Shown in pieces: positions 7,384 through 18,000 of a DNA stretch of 64,000 nt. The first letter of the stretch is position 1. Each line of letters starts with the position of its first letter. Origin of the DNA: Desulfovibrio piger (GTDB taxonomy: Bacteria > Desulfobacterota > Desulfovibrionia > Desulfovibrionales > Desulfovibrionaceae). The position numbers were made by a program, and so were the translations under genes. Under the pieces are notes generated by a model, which worked only from the letters and a program-made list of their open reading frames with translations, was not told where the DNA came from and did no database searches. The DNA lies in assembly GCF_951793255.1 (NCBI RefSeq), contig NZ_OX636706.1:1323001-1387000 (forward strand). Reading direction: 5' to 3'.

Positions 7384-9627
7384 CTAACGGTAGTACAGGT
7401 TGCGGCCGCCCATGGTGAGCAGCGCCTGCTTGAGGTTGGCACGGATCTGGCGGCGGTCCCAGATGCCCTGGATATGGCCGCGGGACAGGGCCCGGTAGGA
7501 GCGGTGATACTTGGGCGGGATGTCCATGCCCGTGGTCTCCTTGATGACGCCGGGGCCGGCAAAGCCGATGTTGGAGGAGCGCACCGCGAACTGGTAGGGA
7601 GCGCAACCCAGGAAGCTGGCCACGGGACCGGCGAAGGAGTTGGTATCGTACAGCACCAGGTACAGGCCGCCGGACTCGATGTAGCGGCGCACGGCCACGG
7701 TGCAGCGGGGCATCTGGATGACGCCGTGGGTGCCTTCCTGGATGCGGATGCCGGCGGTGCCGTGCACATAGGCCAGGAAGGGATAGCGCTTCTTGGCGGC
7801 GCGGGCGGCGGCCTCCACGAACTTGTAGCCTTCGGCCGCGCCGAAGGAACCGCCGCGGAATGTGCCCATGAGCATGGCCACCACCAGCTTGGTGCCGTCG
7901 ATGCGGGCCTCGAAGGTCATGCAGCCGCTGCGGCAGCCGGTCTTTTCCTGGGCGGCCTTGATGCGTTCCTCGAAGTTGGGGAAGTTCAGCGGGTTGCCGG
8001 CTTCGATCTCGCGGTTGAACTCAAAGACCGAGCCCTTGTCGAAGACGTTCTGCACGTACCATTCGGGCTCCATGGGGAAGTGGTAGCCGCAATGGCTGCA
8101 CACGCCCGCGAACTCGGCGAACAGATCGGGGCCCCAGAGGTCGAGGCAGCCGTACGAGGCGCTGTTGGGGCAGGTGATGGTACGGTCGACCTTGTAGCGC
8201 GGCGACAGGTAGTTCCACTTGCTCACGCGGTTGTCGTCCACCCAGTTGGAAAGGGTGGTCAGTTCCTTGGCCGTGGCCTTCTTTTCCGCCGGGCTGGCGA
8301 TGCGCTTCCAGGGGCTGAAGAGGCGGCCCTTGAACACATCCCATTCGCTGCTCAGCTCTTCCATGATGTTGTGCAGCTTGCGCTGGTGACGGCGCACGAA
8401 GTCGTACTTGAAGTGCATCCAGGGCTTGGTCACCCAGTCGCGCAGGGCGGCGGCGTTCTTGGCCAGGAAGGGACGGTTGTCGATGGCGGCCGCGCGGGAG
8501 AGGCGCAGGAACTTCTGCTGGCGGCGTTCGCGCATGCGGTTCTTGGCCGCGCCGGACATGCCCCAGCGCACGTACATCTCGTCCAGGTTGGCTTCGGGGT
8601 TGCGCAGGCGCGCCAGGGCCAGGCCGCGGATCATGGGCGGCTTGGTGTTGGTGATGACCACCTCGTCGGTGGCGCGCAGCACTTCCTGCCGCAGGGAGCG
8701 GAAGAAGTCGAAGTGGTGCGGGCGGGCGCCCAGGGCGGGTTCCTGCACCACGCTGTCGATGTAGCCGAAGGAGAGGTTGTCCTGCGCGGTGATGTGCAGG
8801 TTCTGGGCGCAATGCTCGATGAGCTCGGGCGCGGCGCGCTGGCCGGCCTTGAGGCGACCTTCGATGGCGGCCCCGCCTTCGGGCGAGATGACCGAGTAGT
8901 AGCCGTGGGAGAGCATGAGGCGCTTGTCGGCCAGGCCGATGGCCTCGGCGCCGCCGGAACCGCCCTCGGAGATGATGGAGATGACGGGCACGCGCAGACC
9001 GGCCATGGTGTAGATGTTGCGGGCGATCTGCTGGGCCGCGCCGGGGTAGTCCTCGATGGGGTAGGAACCGGGCGTGAAGATGTAGCAGTGGATGGGGATG
9101 CCTTCGGTCTCGGCCACGCGCATGTACTGCAGGGCCTTGGCATTGCCCCAGGGCTTCACGGAGCCGCCGTTGCGGAACTCGGCGCCGTGGCCTTTTTCCT
9201 GGCCGATGACCATGACGGACTGGGTGTGCATCTTCTTGCCGCGGCGGCGGGTGATGACCGCACGGGCGATGAGCATGCTGGGGTCGAGGCTGTGCTCGTC
9301 CTGGCCGCCCACTTCGGTGAAGTTGTCGTAGACGTTCTCCAGGATGTCACGCAGGCAGATGCGCTGGGGATGGCGCACGATGCGCACGCGGTCCATGGGC
9401 GTGATGAGCTTTTCCAGGCGTTTTTCCACGAAGACGAAAAGGTCTTCCAGGGAAACGATCTCGGTATGGGGATCCTCGACCTCGCCGTTGCGCACACGAT
9501 TGGTGAACTCGGTCAGCTTCTCGTCCAGCAGGCGGATGCTGTCCTCGTGCTTGCCGGCGAAGATGTCGCGCGTATACGAGAGCCTGTCGTTCAGGCTTTG
9601 GATGCGTTTTTCGATAGTGTTGTCCAT
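7384..9627 (-). CDS. Acetyl-CoA carboxylase carboxyltransferase, fused alpha and beta subunits
   Basis: A 747-residue carboxyltransferase. The N-terminal part (roughly residues 1-330) is AccA-like, with SEGGSGGAEAIGLAD and the GGAAIEGR region that bind CoA substrate. The C-terminal part (from about 460) is AccD-like and starts with a four-cysteine zinc ribbon (CPNSASYGC through CSHCGYHF). The crotonase-type core follows, with MGTFRGGSFGAAEGYK and HGTAGIRIQEG. In most bacteria these are two genes; fused forms occur in Desulfovibrio relatives and Actinobacteria. It transfers the carboxyl group from carboxybiotin to acetyl-CoA (possibly propionyl-CoA) for malonyl-CoA synthesis. It lies 55 bases after accC and 93 bases before the biotin-domain gene. 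Confidence 0.92.
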   Translation of the reverse strand: MDNTIEKRIQSLNDRLSYTRDIFAGKHEDSIRLLDEKLTEFTNRVRNGEVEDPHTEIVSLEDLFVFVEKRLEKLITPMDRVRIVRHPQRICLRDILENVYDNFTEVGGQDEHSLDPSMLIARAVITRRRGKKMHTQSVMVIGQEKGHGAEFRNGGSVKPWGNAKALQYMRVAETEGIPIHCYIFTPGSYPIEDYPGAAQQIARNIYTMAGLRVPVISIISEGGSGGAEAIGLADKRLMLSHGYYSVISPEGGAAIEGRLKAGQRAAPELIEHCAQNLHITAQDNLSFGYIDSVVQEPALGARPHHFDFFRSLRQEVLRATDEVVITNTKPPMIRGLALARLRNPEANLDEMYVRWGMSGAAKNRMRERRQQKFLRLSRAAAIDNRPFLAKNAAALRDWVTKPWMHFKYDFVRRHQRKLHNIMEELSSEWDVFKGRLFSPWKRIASPAEKKATAKELTTLSNWVDDNRVSKWNYLSPRYKVDRTITCPNSASYGCLDLWGPDLFAEFAGVCSHCGYHFPMEPEWYVQNVFDKGSVFEFNREIEAGNPLNFPNFEERIKAAQEKTGCRSGCMTFEARIDGTKLVVAMLMGTFRGGSFGAAEGYKFVEAAARAAKKRYPFLAYVHGTAGIRIQEGTHGVIQMPRCTVAVRRYIESGGLYLVLYDTNSFAGPVASFLGCAPYQFAVRSSNIGFAGPGVIKETTGMDIPPKYHRSYRALSRGHIQGIWDRRQIRANLKQALLTMGGRNLYYR

Positions 9628-9682
9628 AATCTCTTGCGCCGTTTGACGTTGATGGAAGGGGACCGCCGGGGCGGCCCGTCAG

Positions 9683-11122
9683 CTAGAAGCGCAGGGTGCG
9701 GGCGGTGTTGGCCCGCAGGAAGTCCACGTTGGACTTGAGCGCTTCACCGGCGTTGTTCCGGCCTTCCAGGTGCAGGTTGTCCAGGAAGGAGACGCCGCGT
9801 TCCCGGGCCTCGGCCAGATCCTTGCCCCAGATGATGGCCAGGGCCAGGTTGGGGTCGAATTCGGTGGGGATCTCGTAAGGCGTGTCGGTGGGCACGTGGG
9901 TCAGCATGGTGAGCCAGGGCTCTTCCTTCCAGGCAAAGCGCTCGATGCGGCCCACCCAGGGGGTGAAGCCGTGTTCGGGGTCTTCGGCGATGAGGCGGTA
10001 TTCGATGCCCACGCCGTCGAAGGTCACGTCGTCCTGGGTGTAGCCCAGGGGCTCGCCCAGACCGATGCGGATCTGTTCGGCGATGAGGTCCACGGGGCCC
10101 TCGTGGTTGCGGATGCTGGAGATGCGGGCCGAGACGCCGTTCTCCACCTGGATGCGGGTGTTCACTTCCATGAGGAAGGGCTCGCCCTGGCGGGTGACGA
10201 TCCATTCCCAGGTGCCCACGTTGTCATAGCCCACCTTGCGGGCCATGGTCAGGGAGTAGTGGACGATGTCCTGCAGCACCTTGGCGGCATCGAAGCTGTA
10301 GTCCATCTGGGCGGGCACGAAGCCGGGGGCCACTTCCACGCGCTTCTGCAGGCCGGTGGACTGGATGGAGCAGTTGCGGGTGCCGAAGTGCACGGGGTTC
10401 TTGCCGCTGCGGTCGGACACGATCTGGACTTCCAGGTGGTTGAAGTCCGTGATGCGCTGTTCGATGAGCACGCCCTCGTCCTTGAACTGGCGCAGGGCGT
10501 AGTTGCGGATGCGGCGGTACACGGAGCGGAAGTTGTCGATGTCGTACACTTCCTCGATGCCCATGCCGCCACCGCCGGCCGAAGCCTTGACCAGCACCAG
10601 CGGGCGCTTGATGCCCTGCTGCACCTGGAACTCGAACACGCTGCGGGCGATGCGCTCGGCTTCCATCTCGTCATAGATGGGGCGGTCGGAACCGGGAACG
10701 GTGGGCACGTCCAGGCTGCGGGCCAGACGTTTGGTGTTGATCTTGTCGCCCAGCTCGCGGATGATCTTCCACGAGGGGCCGATGAAGATCATCTTGCGGT
10801 CGCGCCTGGTCACGCGACGGGCAAAGCGGAAGTCCTCGGCGAAGAAACCGTAACCGGGATGCACGGCCGTGCAGCCGGCCTGGTCGGCCACGGACATCAG
10901 TTCGTTGGCGTCATGATAGGAAGAAACACGGAACAGGCTGCGTTCGCCGCCGTTCTCGCGGGCGTAGCGCACATGGCCCGAAGCGGCGTCTTCGGCGGTA
11001 AAGATGGCGGTAAAGGCCACACCCAGCTTGCGGCAGGCCCGCATGATGCGTATGGCGATCTCGCCGCGGTTGGCGACGAGAACCTTGTGTTGTTGCAAAG
11101 AGTCTTTCTGGCTGGTCTCCAA
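9683..11122 (-). CDS. accC: Biotin carboxylase subunit, TTG start
   Basis: A 479-residue ATP-grasp biotin carboxylase: opening VLVANRGEIAIRIMRACRKLG, then AVHPGYGFFAED, the glycine-rich ATP loop KASAGGGGMGIEEV, and the catalytic MEVNTRIQVENGVSARIS. It carboxylates biotin with bicarbonate and ATP for the carboxyltransferase encoded next. The start codon appears to be TTG (rc of 11120-11122), placed five bases after AGGAGA; no ATG gives a complete N-terminus. It is the first gene of the minus-strand operon accC - accAD - biotin-domain - hypothetical - ssb, and is divergent from the purine nucleoside phosphorylase gene. Confidence 0.93.
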   Translation of the reverse strand: METSQKDSLQQHKVLVANRGEIAIRIMRACRKLGVAFTAIFTAEDAASGHVRYARENGGERSLFRVSSYHDANELMSVADQAGCTAVHPGYGFFAEDFRFARRVTRRDRKMIFIGPSWKIIRELGDKINTKRLARSLDVPTVPGSDRPIYDEMEAERIARSVFEFQVQQGIKRPLVLVKASAGGGGMGIEEVYDIDNFRSVYRRIRNYALRQFKDEGVLIEQRITDFNHLEVQIVSDRSGKNPVHFGTRNCSIQSTGLQKRVEVAPGFVPAQMDYSFDAAKVLQDIVHYSLTMARKVGYDNVGTWEWIVTRQGEPFLMEVNTRIQVENGVSARISSIRNHEGPVDLIAEQIRIGLGEPLGYTQDDVTFDGVGIEYRLIAEDPEHGFTPWVGRIERFAWKEEPWLTMLTHVPTDTPYEIPTEFDPNLALAIIWGKDLAEARERGVSFLDNLHLEGRNNAGEALKSNVDFLRANTARTLRF

Positions 11123-11263
11123 GGCGGTCTCCTGAGGGCGGTGCTGTGCCGCTCTTGTGGAATGGGCGTCAGCACGCTATAAAGCGGTTCGCTTTTGCGA
11201 CTGAAAAGCAAGAGCTACTACAGCATATCGGCTTGGTCTTCAATATCTGAGGGGGTCAATTCT

Positions 11264-12094
11264 ATGCAAAACTGGGAAGAAGTCCAGCTTGCGGTGGCGG
11301 CGCTGCGCCAGCGTCTGGGGGCCGCGCTGCCCTCCCGGCCCGATGCGGCCATCATCCTGGGCACCGGTCTTTCGGGGCTCGTGGAACGCATGGAGGACAC
11401 GGTCAGCGTGCCCTATGCCGACCTGCCGGGCTTCCCGGTGTCCACGGTGGACTCCCATGCCGGGGCCTTCGTGCTGGGACGTCTGGGCGGCCGCACCGTG
11501 CTGGTGCAGCAGGGCCGCTGCCATCTGTACGAAGGCTTCGGGCCGGACAAGGTCTGCATGGGCGTGCGCGTCATGGCCGGGCTGGGCGCGGACACGCTTA
11601 TCCTTACCAACGCGGCGGGCGCCCTGGACCCGCAGTTCGATGCGGGCGGGCTCATGTGCATCAGCGACCAGATCAACTTTACCGGCGTCTCTCCCCTGAG
11701 CGGGCCCAACCATGAGGCCTGGGGCGAGCGCTTCCCCGACATGAGCGCCATCTACGACGCCGGCCTGCGCGACCTGGCCTGCCGGTGCGCGCTCGAGCTG
11801 GGCATCCGGCTGGAGCGCGGCGTCTACATCGGCGTGCGCGGCCCGCAAATGGAGAGCCCCGCCGAGACCCGCATGTTCCGCCAGTGGGGCGCCGATGCCG
11901 TGGGCATGAGCTCCGTGCTGGAGGTCATCGCCGCCCGCCATATGGGCCTGCGCGTGCTGGGCATCTCCTGCCTCACCAACAAGAACCTGCCCGACTGCAT
12001 GCGGCCCGCGCCGCTGGAAGAAGTCATCGCCGTGGCCGGCCGGGCCGGGAAGGACCTGGGCCGCCTTGTGGAAGCGGTGGTGACAAAGTTGTAA
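11264..12094 (+). CDS. Purine nucleoside phosphorylase
   Basis: A 276-residue class I (trimeric) purine nucleoside phosphorylase that cleaves inosine and guanosine with phosphate in purine salvage. Family motifs seen are [13 protein letters not shown], the phosphate-binding [16 protein letters not shown], and [15 protein letters not shown] with the nucleoside-site Met and Glu. The ATG at 11264 follows GAGGGGG by a short spacer; the longer frame upstream is not conserved in character. The gene is monocistronic, with a terminator 18 bases after the stop. A methylthioadenosine phosphorylase specificity cannot be excluded by eye. Confidence 0.92.
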   Translation: MQNWEEVQLAVAALRQRLGAALPSRPDAAIILGTGLSGLVERMEDTVSVPYADLPGFPVSTVDSHAGAFVLGRLGGRTVLVQQGRCHLYEGFGPDKVCMGVRVMAGLGADTLILTNAAGALDPQFDAGGLMCISDQINFTGVSPLSGPNHEAWGERFPDMSAIYDAGLRDLACRCALELGIRLERGVYIGVRGPQMESPAETRMFRQWGADAVGMSSVLEVIAARHMGLRVLGISCLTNKNLPDCMRPAPLEEVIAVAGRAGKDLGRLVEAVVTKL

Positions 12095-12111
12095 AAATCG
12101 CGTAAACCATG

Positions 12112-12142
12112 CGCCCCGGCAACGTTCCGGGGCGATTTTTTT
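12112..12142 (+). terminator. Intrinsic terminator between the phosphorylase gene and typA
   Basis: An 8-bp stem CGCCCCGG (12112-12119) / CCGGGGCG (12127-12134) is followed by a run of seven T, only 20 bases before the typA start. The typA promoter must therefore overlap this region or lie upstream, with readthrough. Confidence 0.85.
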
Positions 12143-12161
12143 ACCAGAGCGAGACAGAACT

Positions 12162-13991
<1,830 letters not shown>

Positions 13992-14015
13992 GTCTCCTTA
14001 TCCCGGATAGAGGAA

Positions 14016-14062
14016 GGGCCGGCGGACATGTTCGCATGTCTGCCGGCCCTTTTTTCTTTTTC
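14016..14062 (+). terminator. Intrinsic terminator of typA
   Basis: A 15-bp near-perfect stem (14016-14030 with 14035-14049) with a TTCG loop is followed by TTTTTTCTTTTT. It also separates typA from the convergent porin gene. Confidence 0.92.
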
Positions 14063-14074
14063 AGGCGGACAGGC

Positions 14075-15571
14075 CTAGAAGGTATAGGCAAAGGTCAGGT
14101 CGACGTTCCAGATGTCCTGCTTGCTGTAGCTGTCCCCAAGATAGGCGTGGCCGTCCTGCCAGGTACCGGAGTCCATCAGGTTGGCGATGTAGCCCAGCCA
14201 GAGGCCGATGCTGAAGTTGTCGTAGACCTGGTAGACGCTGTTGATGTTGAACTCCAGCAGCCCGTCATTGGTGGTCAGATAGATCCCTTCGTAATCGTTG
14301 GTGTAGTTCCAGTCCGTGCGGGTGGTGGCGTATTTGACCATGGATGGGCTGTTGGTCCCGCCCCAGTAGAGGACGCGGAAGGTATGCTTGAGGTCTTCCA
14401 TGAAGCTGACGTCCGCCACCTGGAGCCCCAGGCCCCAGGTACCGGCATAGGTCATCTTCTGGTCCTGCAGGCTGCCGCCGTAATGGACGTCGTCGCCCAT
14501 GACGGACGAGAACATGCCGTTGGCGCGCAGGCTGGGCAGACGCTCGGAACCGTTCTTGATGTCGCCGTCGTCACCGCTGCCGTACCAGCCGAAGATGCCG
14601 GGCCTGCCCCAGTCCGTCTTGTATTCCACAAGGGCCTTGGCCAGCCAGCCCTGCCGCTGTGTGCTGCCGCGTACCGGGTCCACGCCGCGTTCCAGGGCAT
14701 CGTAGCGGCCCATGCCTTCCACATAGCCGTAGTTGAGCTCGAACTCGATGTTCCAGGGATCGAAGGCCGTGATGGCCACGGGCAAACCGGCCCAGAACAG
14801 GCTGCCGTACATCTTGTCGGTATCGAGGTCCGTAAAGCCGCGGGCCCCGGCGGCGGTCATGCCGAAGGGATAGGCCCCCATGCTGGTCATGGGGTTGCCG
14901 TCGTTCCAGATCTGGGTGCCGTTGAAGGTGTTCTTGCCGCGGATGCCGTACAGCACCCAGGGGGTCATCTCGAAACCTTCAAGACGCACGGGCAGGGTCA
15001 GGCCCCAGATGTCCATGTTGTCGAGATAGTTGGTATTGCCCTCGGCGCTGTAGTTGTCGTTGAAGGGGCGCAGCCAGAGGGCCGAAAGCCCCACGGTCTC
15101 CGAGAACTGCCAGGAGGCCACGATCCCGGCCACATCCAGGTTGCCCGCGACGGACGAGTTGCCTGCCTTGGTGGGCAGGGTCAGGTTCTGCAGGCCCATG
15201 CGGACCTTCAGGCTGGTGTCGGGCACCTGCCAGTCCATGAAGGCCATGCGGACCTTGATGGCCGAGGTGCTGTCGGCCCCCAGGGCGCCGCCGCCGGCCT
15301 GCTGGCCCCACTGGATATGGCCGATCTCGAAATGCACGCTGCCGGACAGGCTCTCCGAGGCGACAGCATCCATCTGGAAGCGGATGCGGGAACGGCTGTT
15401 CATGACATCATTGCTGTCGGTCTTGTTCCCGCCGACGGATTTGACGAAGTTCCTTTGTGACAGGCCCATGCCCACCTGCCAGATACCTTTGGCCTTGAAG
15501 TCGATGGCCTGGGCATCGGCGGCAGCCAGCGCCATGGTTGCGGCGATAAAGAGAATGGCAAGCTTCTTCAT
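14075..15571 (-). CDS. Outer-membrane porin of the Desulfovibrio homotrimeric type
   Basis: A 498-residue exported protein with a 20- to 22-residue signal peptide ending ADAQA. Alternating hydrophobic/polar segments suggest many beta strands. It ends ...WNVDLTFAYTF with the C-terminal Phe typical of outer-membrane beta-barrels. Sulfate reducers of this group encode several abundant porins of this size, thought to admit small anions and organic acids. A GAGG site lies upstream of the ATG. A promoter is proposed about 70-90 bases upstream. The substrate range cannot be read from sequence. Confidence 0.88.
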   Translation of the reverse strand: MKKLAILFIAATMALAAADAQAIDFKAKGIWQVGMGLSQRNFVKSVGGNKTDSNDVMNSRSRIRFQMDAVASESLSGSVHFEIGHIQWGQQAGGGALGADSTSAIKVRMAFMDWQVPDTSLKVRMGLQNLTLPTKAGNSSVAGNLDVAGIVASWQFSETVGLSALWLRPFNDNYSAEGNTNYLDNMDIWGLTLPVRLEGFEMTPWVLYGIRGKNTFNGTQIWNDGNPMTSMGAYPFGMTAAGARGFTDLDTDKMYGSLFWAGLPVAITAFDPWNIEFELNYGYVEGMGRYDALERGVDPVRGSTQRQGWLAKALVEYKTDWGRPGIFGWYGSGDDGDIKNGSERLPSLRANGMFSSVMGDDVHYGGSLQDQKMTYAGTWGLGLQVADVSFMEDLKHTFRVLYWGGTNSPSMVKYATTRTDWNYTNDYEGIYLTTNDGLLEFNINSVYQVYDNFSIGLWLGYIANLMDSGTWQDGHAYLGDSYSKQDIWNVDLTFAYTF

Positions 15572-15636
15572 CCTTCCTCTCCCTTGTCTTCGGACACGCG
15601 TGAGTGTCTTATTTTTTTATTTAATAAAAACAGTAT

Positions 15637-15664
15637 GTTATAATTTTGCCTGGACAAGCGGCAA
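15637..15664 (-). promoter_or_regulatory. Porin gene promoter
   Basis: On the minus strand TTGCCG (15659-15664), a 16-base spacer and TATAAC (15637-15642) form a fair sigma-70 promoter. The leader is AT-rich and about 60 bases long, with a small GACAC/GTGTC hairpin (15593-15608) before the ribosome site. Confidence 0.5.
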
Positions 15665-15979
15665 GATGCGCACGAAAAAGGCTTTCATGCGCTGCCGTCT
15701 ACGGTGCCATGCATGGGGAAGATCGAAGGAGCGGCTCTCGCGAGCAGGCAAGGGCAATGGCGGCATGCCTGGCAGGGCATGCTCTTTTTGCCGGAACTCT
15801 TGCCAAGGAGGCCTGCGGCAGTCATTATCGGTGTGCTAGCGGAGCCTGAGGCTACCGCAGACCTCACGAACAGCGCAGCACGGCCGTACGGTCCCCCCCG
15901 TACGTCCCCCCGGCTGCGGCTGTTACTCCCGGTCTCCCGAGGGAAGGCCGCTGGCAGGCGGCTTTCCCCCGGGACCGGT
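15665..15979. other. Intergenic with a long imperfect hairpin
   Basis: No gene is evident between the porin promoter and the tetrahaem cytochrome gene. Two inverted repeats are visible: GTACGG/CCGTAC near 15888-15905, and a long imperfect hairpin at 15931-15976 just past the stop of the cytochrome gene. The second may end that transcript, although it lacks a T run. Confidence 0.45.
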
Positions 15980-16336
15980 CTACTTGAGCGTGACCCCTTC
16001 GAAGTTCTTCACATGGCAGTAGCTGTTGGCACAGAGCAGCTCTGACTTCTTGTGCTCCTTGTGGCAGGTGTAGCAGGGCACCGTATCGCCCCAGTGCGGC
16101 GTATAGTGCGGGTTACGCTTGAACCCTTCCGTTTTCTTGATGAGATCCTGCATGGGACCATGGCAGTTCAGGCAGGCTTCGCTGGGCGGCGGCGTGCGGC
16201 CCACTTCTTCCTGGTGGCAGTCCACGCAGGCCAGGTCCTGGTGCATGCTTTTGTGGCTCACATAGCTCCCGGCCCAGGCGGCAGAGCTTGCCAGCAAAAG
16301 GGCGGCGGCGATCATGCTCAACGTGCGTATCTTCAT
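15980..16336 (-). CDS. Small periplasmic tetrahaem cytochrome c
   Basis: A 118-residue exported protein with a signal peptide ending AWA. It has four haem c sites: CVDCH, CLNCH, CYTCH and C-ANSY-CH, the last with the expanded CX4CH spacing known from cytochrome c3. Several other His residues are available as second ligands. Its gene starts 14 bases after the stop of the flavoprotein gene 16351-17877, so the two are one operon. This small cytochrome is inferred to pass electrons from the periplasmic or quinol pool to that flavoprotein, as the separate electron donor of fumarate reductase-like enzymes does. Confidence 0.88.
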   Translation of the reverse strand: MKIRTLSMIAAALLLASSAAWAGSYVSHKSMHQDLACVDCHQEEVGRTPPPSEACLNCHGPMQDLIKKTEGFKRNPHYTPHWGDTVPCYTCHKEHKKSELLCANSYCHVKNFEGVTLK

Positions 16337-16350
16337 GGATTCCTCCGTAA

Positions 16351-17877
16351 CTAGGCCTTGATGTTGCGGGCCCGCTTGGCGATCTCTTCCCCGGCGATCA
16401 TGCCGAACGCGGCGCAGTCGGGCAGGGAGCAGGCGGTCAGGCGCGTGACGCCGAACACCCCGGCAGAGGCTTCGCCGGCCACATAGAGGCCGGGGATGGG
16501 CTTGTCGTCCAGGGCGCTGATGGCTTCGGCCCTGGTGTTGATGAGCACGCCGCCCTGCGTGTAGGAGAGGTCGGGCTCGATGGTGCAGGCCGCAAACGGC
16601 GGTTCCGTCAGGGGCACGGACAGGGAGCCTGCGATGTCCTTGCCGAACTCGCTGTCGCGTCCGGCAGCGATGTCCTTGTTGTAGCGGTCCAGGGTGGCCT
16701 TCAGGGTCTTCAGGTCCAGATGTTCCTTGGCGGCCAGTTCTTCCAGGGTGTCATAGGGGCGCAGGGCATTGGAGAAGAGCAGGCGCTGGCGGCGCTTGTG
16801 GTCGAAGAAGGCGTCCATGGTCTTCTTGTCGTAGATGCCCAGGGGGATGCAGCGGTGCTTCTGCATGTAGAGCAGCATGTTCACGGCCAGGTCCGTACGG
16901 GGCATGCTCTCGTCGATGAAGCGCTTGCAGGTCTTGGGGTCGATGACCATGCCCATGCGCAGGTCTTCCGAAGCGATGTAGAAGCCGTAGCGGCCCAGGG
17001 TCGTATGCACGCTGCGGGCACCGATGGCCAGGGCCGCGCGCAGGGCACCGGCCGTATTGCCGATATGGCAGCGGGTGGCCATCTCTTCGCTTTGCAGCGG
17101 CGCTTCGGCCATGCGGAAGGCCAGGTCGCGGGAATAGCCGCCCGTGGCCAGGACGACGCCGTAGCGGGCCGCATAGCGCTTGGGGAGGCCGCCGGCGTTT
17201 TCCATGTCTTCGTTCTTGGACTCGTTGATGAAGTCGTAGCGTTCCCGCATGTTCACACCGGTGACGGCGCCGCTTTCATCCTGGATGAAGCTGTCGAACT
17301 TGACGCGGCTGCGGATCTCGCCGTTGTACTTTTTGCGGAAGCTGTCCCAGATGGGGACCATGACGCTGGCGCCGAAGCTCTCGACGCCCTGGTGCACGCG
17401 CGGTGCGGAATGTCCGCCGAGGATGATGATCTCGGGATTGAACTTGGCGCCGTTCTCGATGAGGAAGTCGATGGCCCGGCCGGAGTTGCGGGCCACGGTG
17501 AGCGTCAGGTCGGGATGGTTCAGGCCGCCGCAGGCGGCGCTGATGTCTTCGGCAAAGGCCTCGGGCGTGTCCTTGATCCCCTGCTTGCGGGTCAGCTGGG
17601 AGTTCACGGCGCCGAAGTCACCGGTGGCGATGGCCGAGTTGCCGCCGAGATAGCTCATCTTTTCCAGGACGACGACCTTCTTGCAGCCGTTCTTCTTGGC
17701 CGCCAGAGCCGCACACATACCGGCCAGACCGGAGCCGATGACGATGACGTCAAAGACTTCGTCCCATTGTTCCTGGGGCTTGGTCGCCGCATGGGCCACC
17801 CCTGCGAGGGAACCCAGCGCCATGCTCGCGGCGCTTCCTGCCAGAAAGGCCCGACGAGAGACATGCTGTTTTGTCAT
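16351..17877 (-). CDS. Tat-exported flavoprotein reductase, fumarate/urocanate reductase family, substrate unknown
   Basis: A 508-residue FAD protein. The N-terminus carries a twin-arginine signal (SRRAFLAGSAASMALGSLAG). The FAD-binding motif GSGLAGMCAALAAKKNG follows, and the family's C-terminal glycine-rich segment VAGEASAGVFGVTRL closes the flavin domain. The start at 17877 is set by AGGAGG seven bases upstream. In flavocytochrome c fumarate reductases the active site has a HHTMGG His and an NRLGGN Arg. Here the first reads SYTQGG, with no His, while the Arg of TRLTAC remains, so fumarate is not the expected substrate. Haem is supplied by the separate tetrahaem protein. Two Crp/Fnr genes are divergent from it and probably control it. 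Confidence 0.85.
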   Translation of the reverse strand: MTKQHVSRRAFLAGSAASMALGSLAGVAHAATKPQEQWDEVFDVIVIGSGLAGMCAALAAKKNGCKKVVVLEKMSYLGGNSAIATGDFGAVNSQLTRKQGIKDTPEAFAEDISAACGGLNHPDLTLTVARNSGRAIDFLIENGAKFNPEIIILGGHSAPRVHQGVESFGASVMVPIWDSFRKKYNGEIRSRVKFDSFIQDESGAVTGVNMRERYDFINESKNEDMENAGGLPKRYAARYGVVLATGGYSRDLAFRMAEAPLQSEEMATRCHIGNTAGALRAALAIGARSVHTTLGRYGFYIASEDLRMGMVIDPKTCKRFIDESMPRTDLAVNMLLYMQKHRCIPLGIYDKKTMDAFFDHKRRQRLLFSNALRPYDTLEELAAKEHLDLKTLKATLDRYNKDIAAGRDSEFGKDIAGSLSVPLTEPPFAACTIEPDLSYTQGGVLINTRAEAISALDDKPIPGLYVAGEASAGVFGVTRLTACSLPDCAAFGMIAGEEIAKRARNIKA

Positions 17878-17898
17878 ATGCAATCCTCCTGATGGATG

Positions 17899-17911
17899 TC
17901 ACAGCTTGTGA
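17899..17911. promoter_or_regulatory. Candidate operator in the divergent promoter region
   Basis: The inverted repeat TCACA-gct-TGTGA lies 21 bases upstream of the flavoprotein start, between it and the Crp/Fnr gene. The half-sites resemble Crp/Fnr-family half-sites but in an outward arrangement, so the match is partial. The rest of the 123-base interval is T/A-rich and would hold both promoters. Confidence 0.4.
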
Positions 17912-18000
17912 TTTTTTTCTAAATCGGGCAGGACATGAAAAAAACAGCATCCATCAAGTTTTTTGTTTTTTAAAAAACTTCTTTCCGCTCAGGAGGTTCC

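Noticed and set aside
5788..9738. 1316-codon plus-strand open frame
   Set aside because: It lies antisense to ssb, the hypothetical gene, the biotin-domain gene and accAD. The translation is a Gly/His/Val/Ala-rich mirror of their codon bias without motifs.
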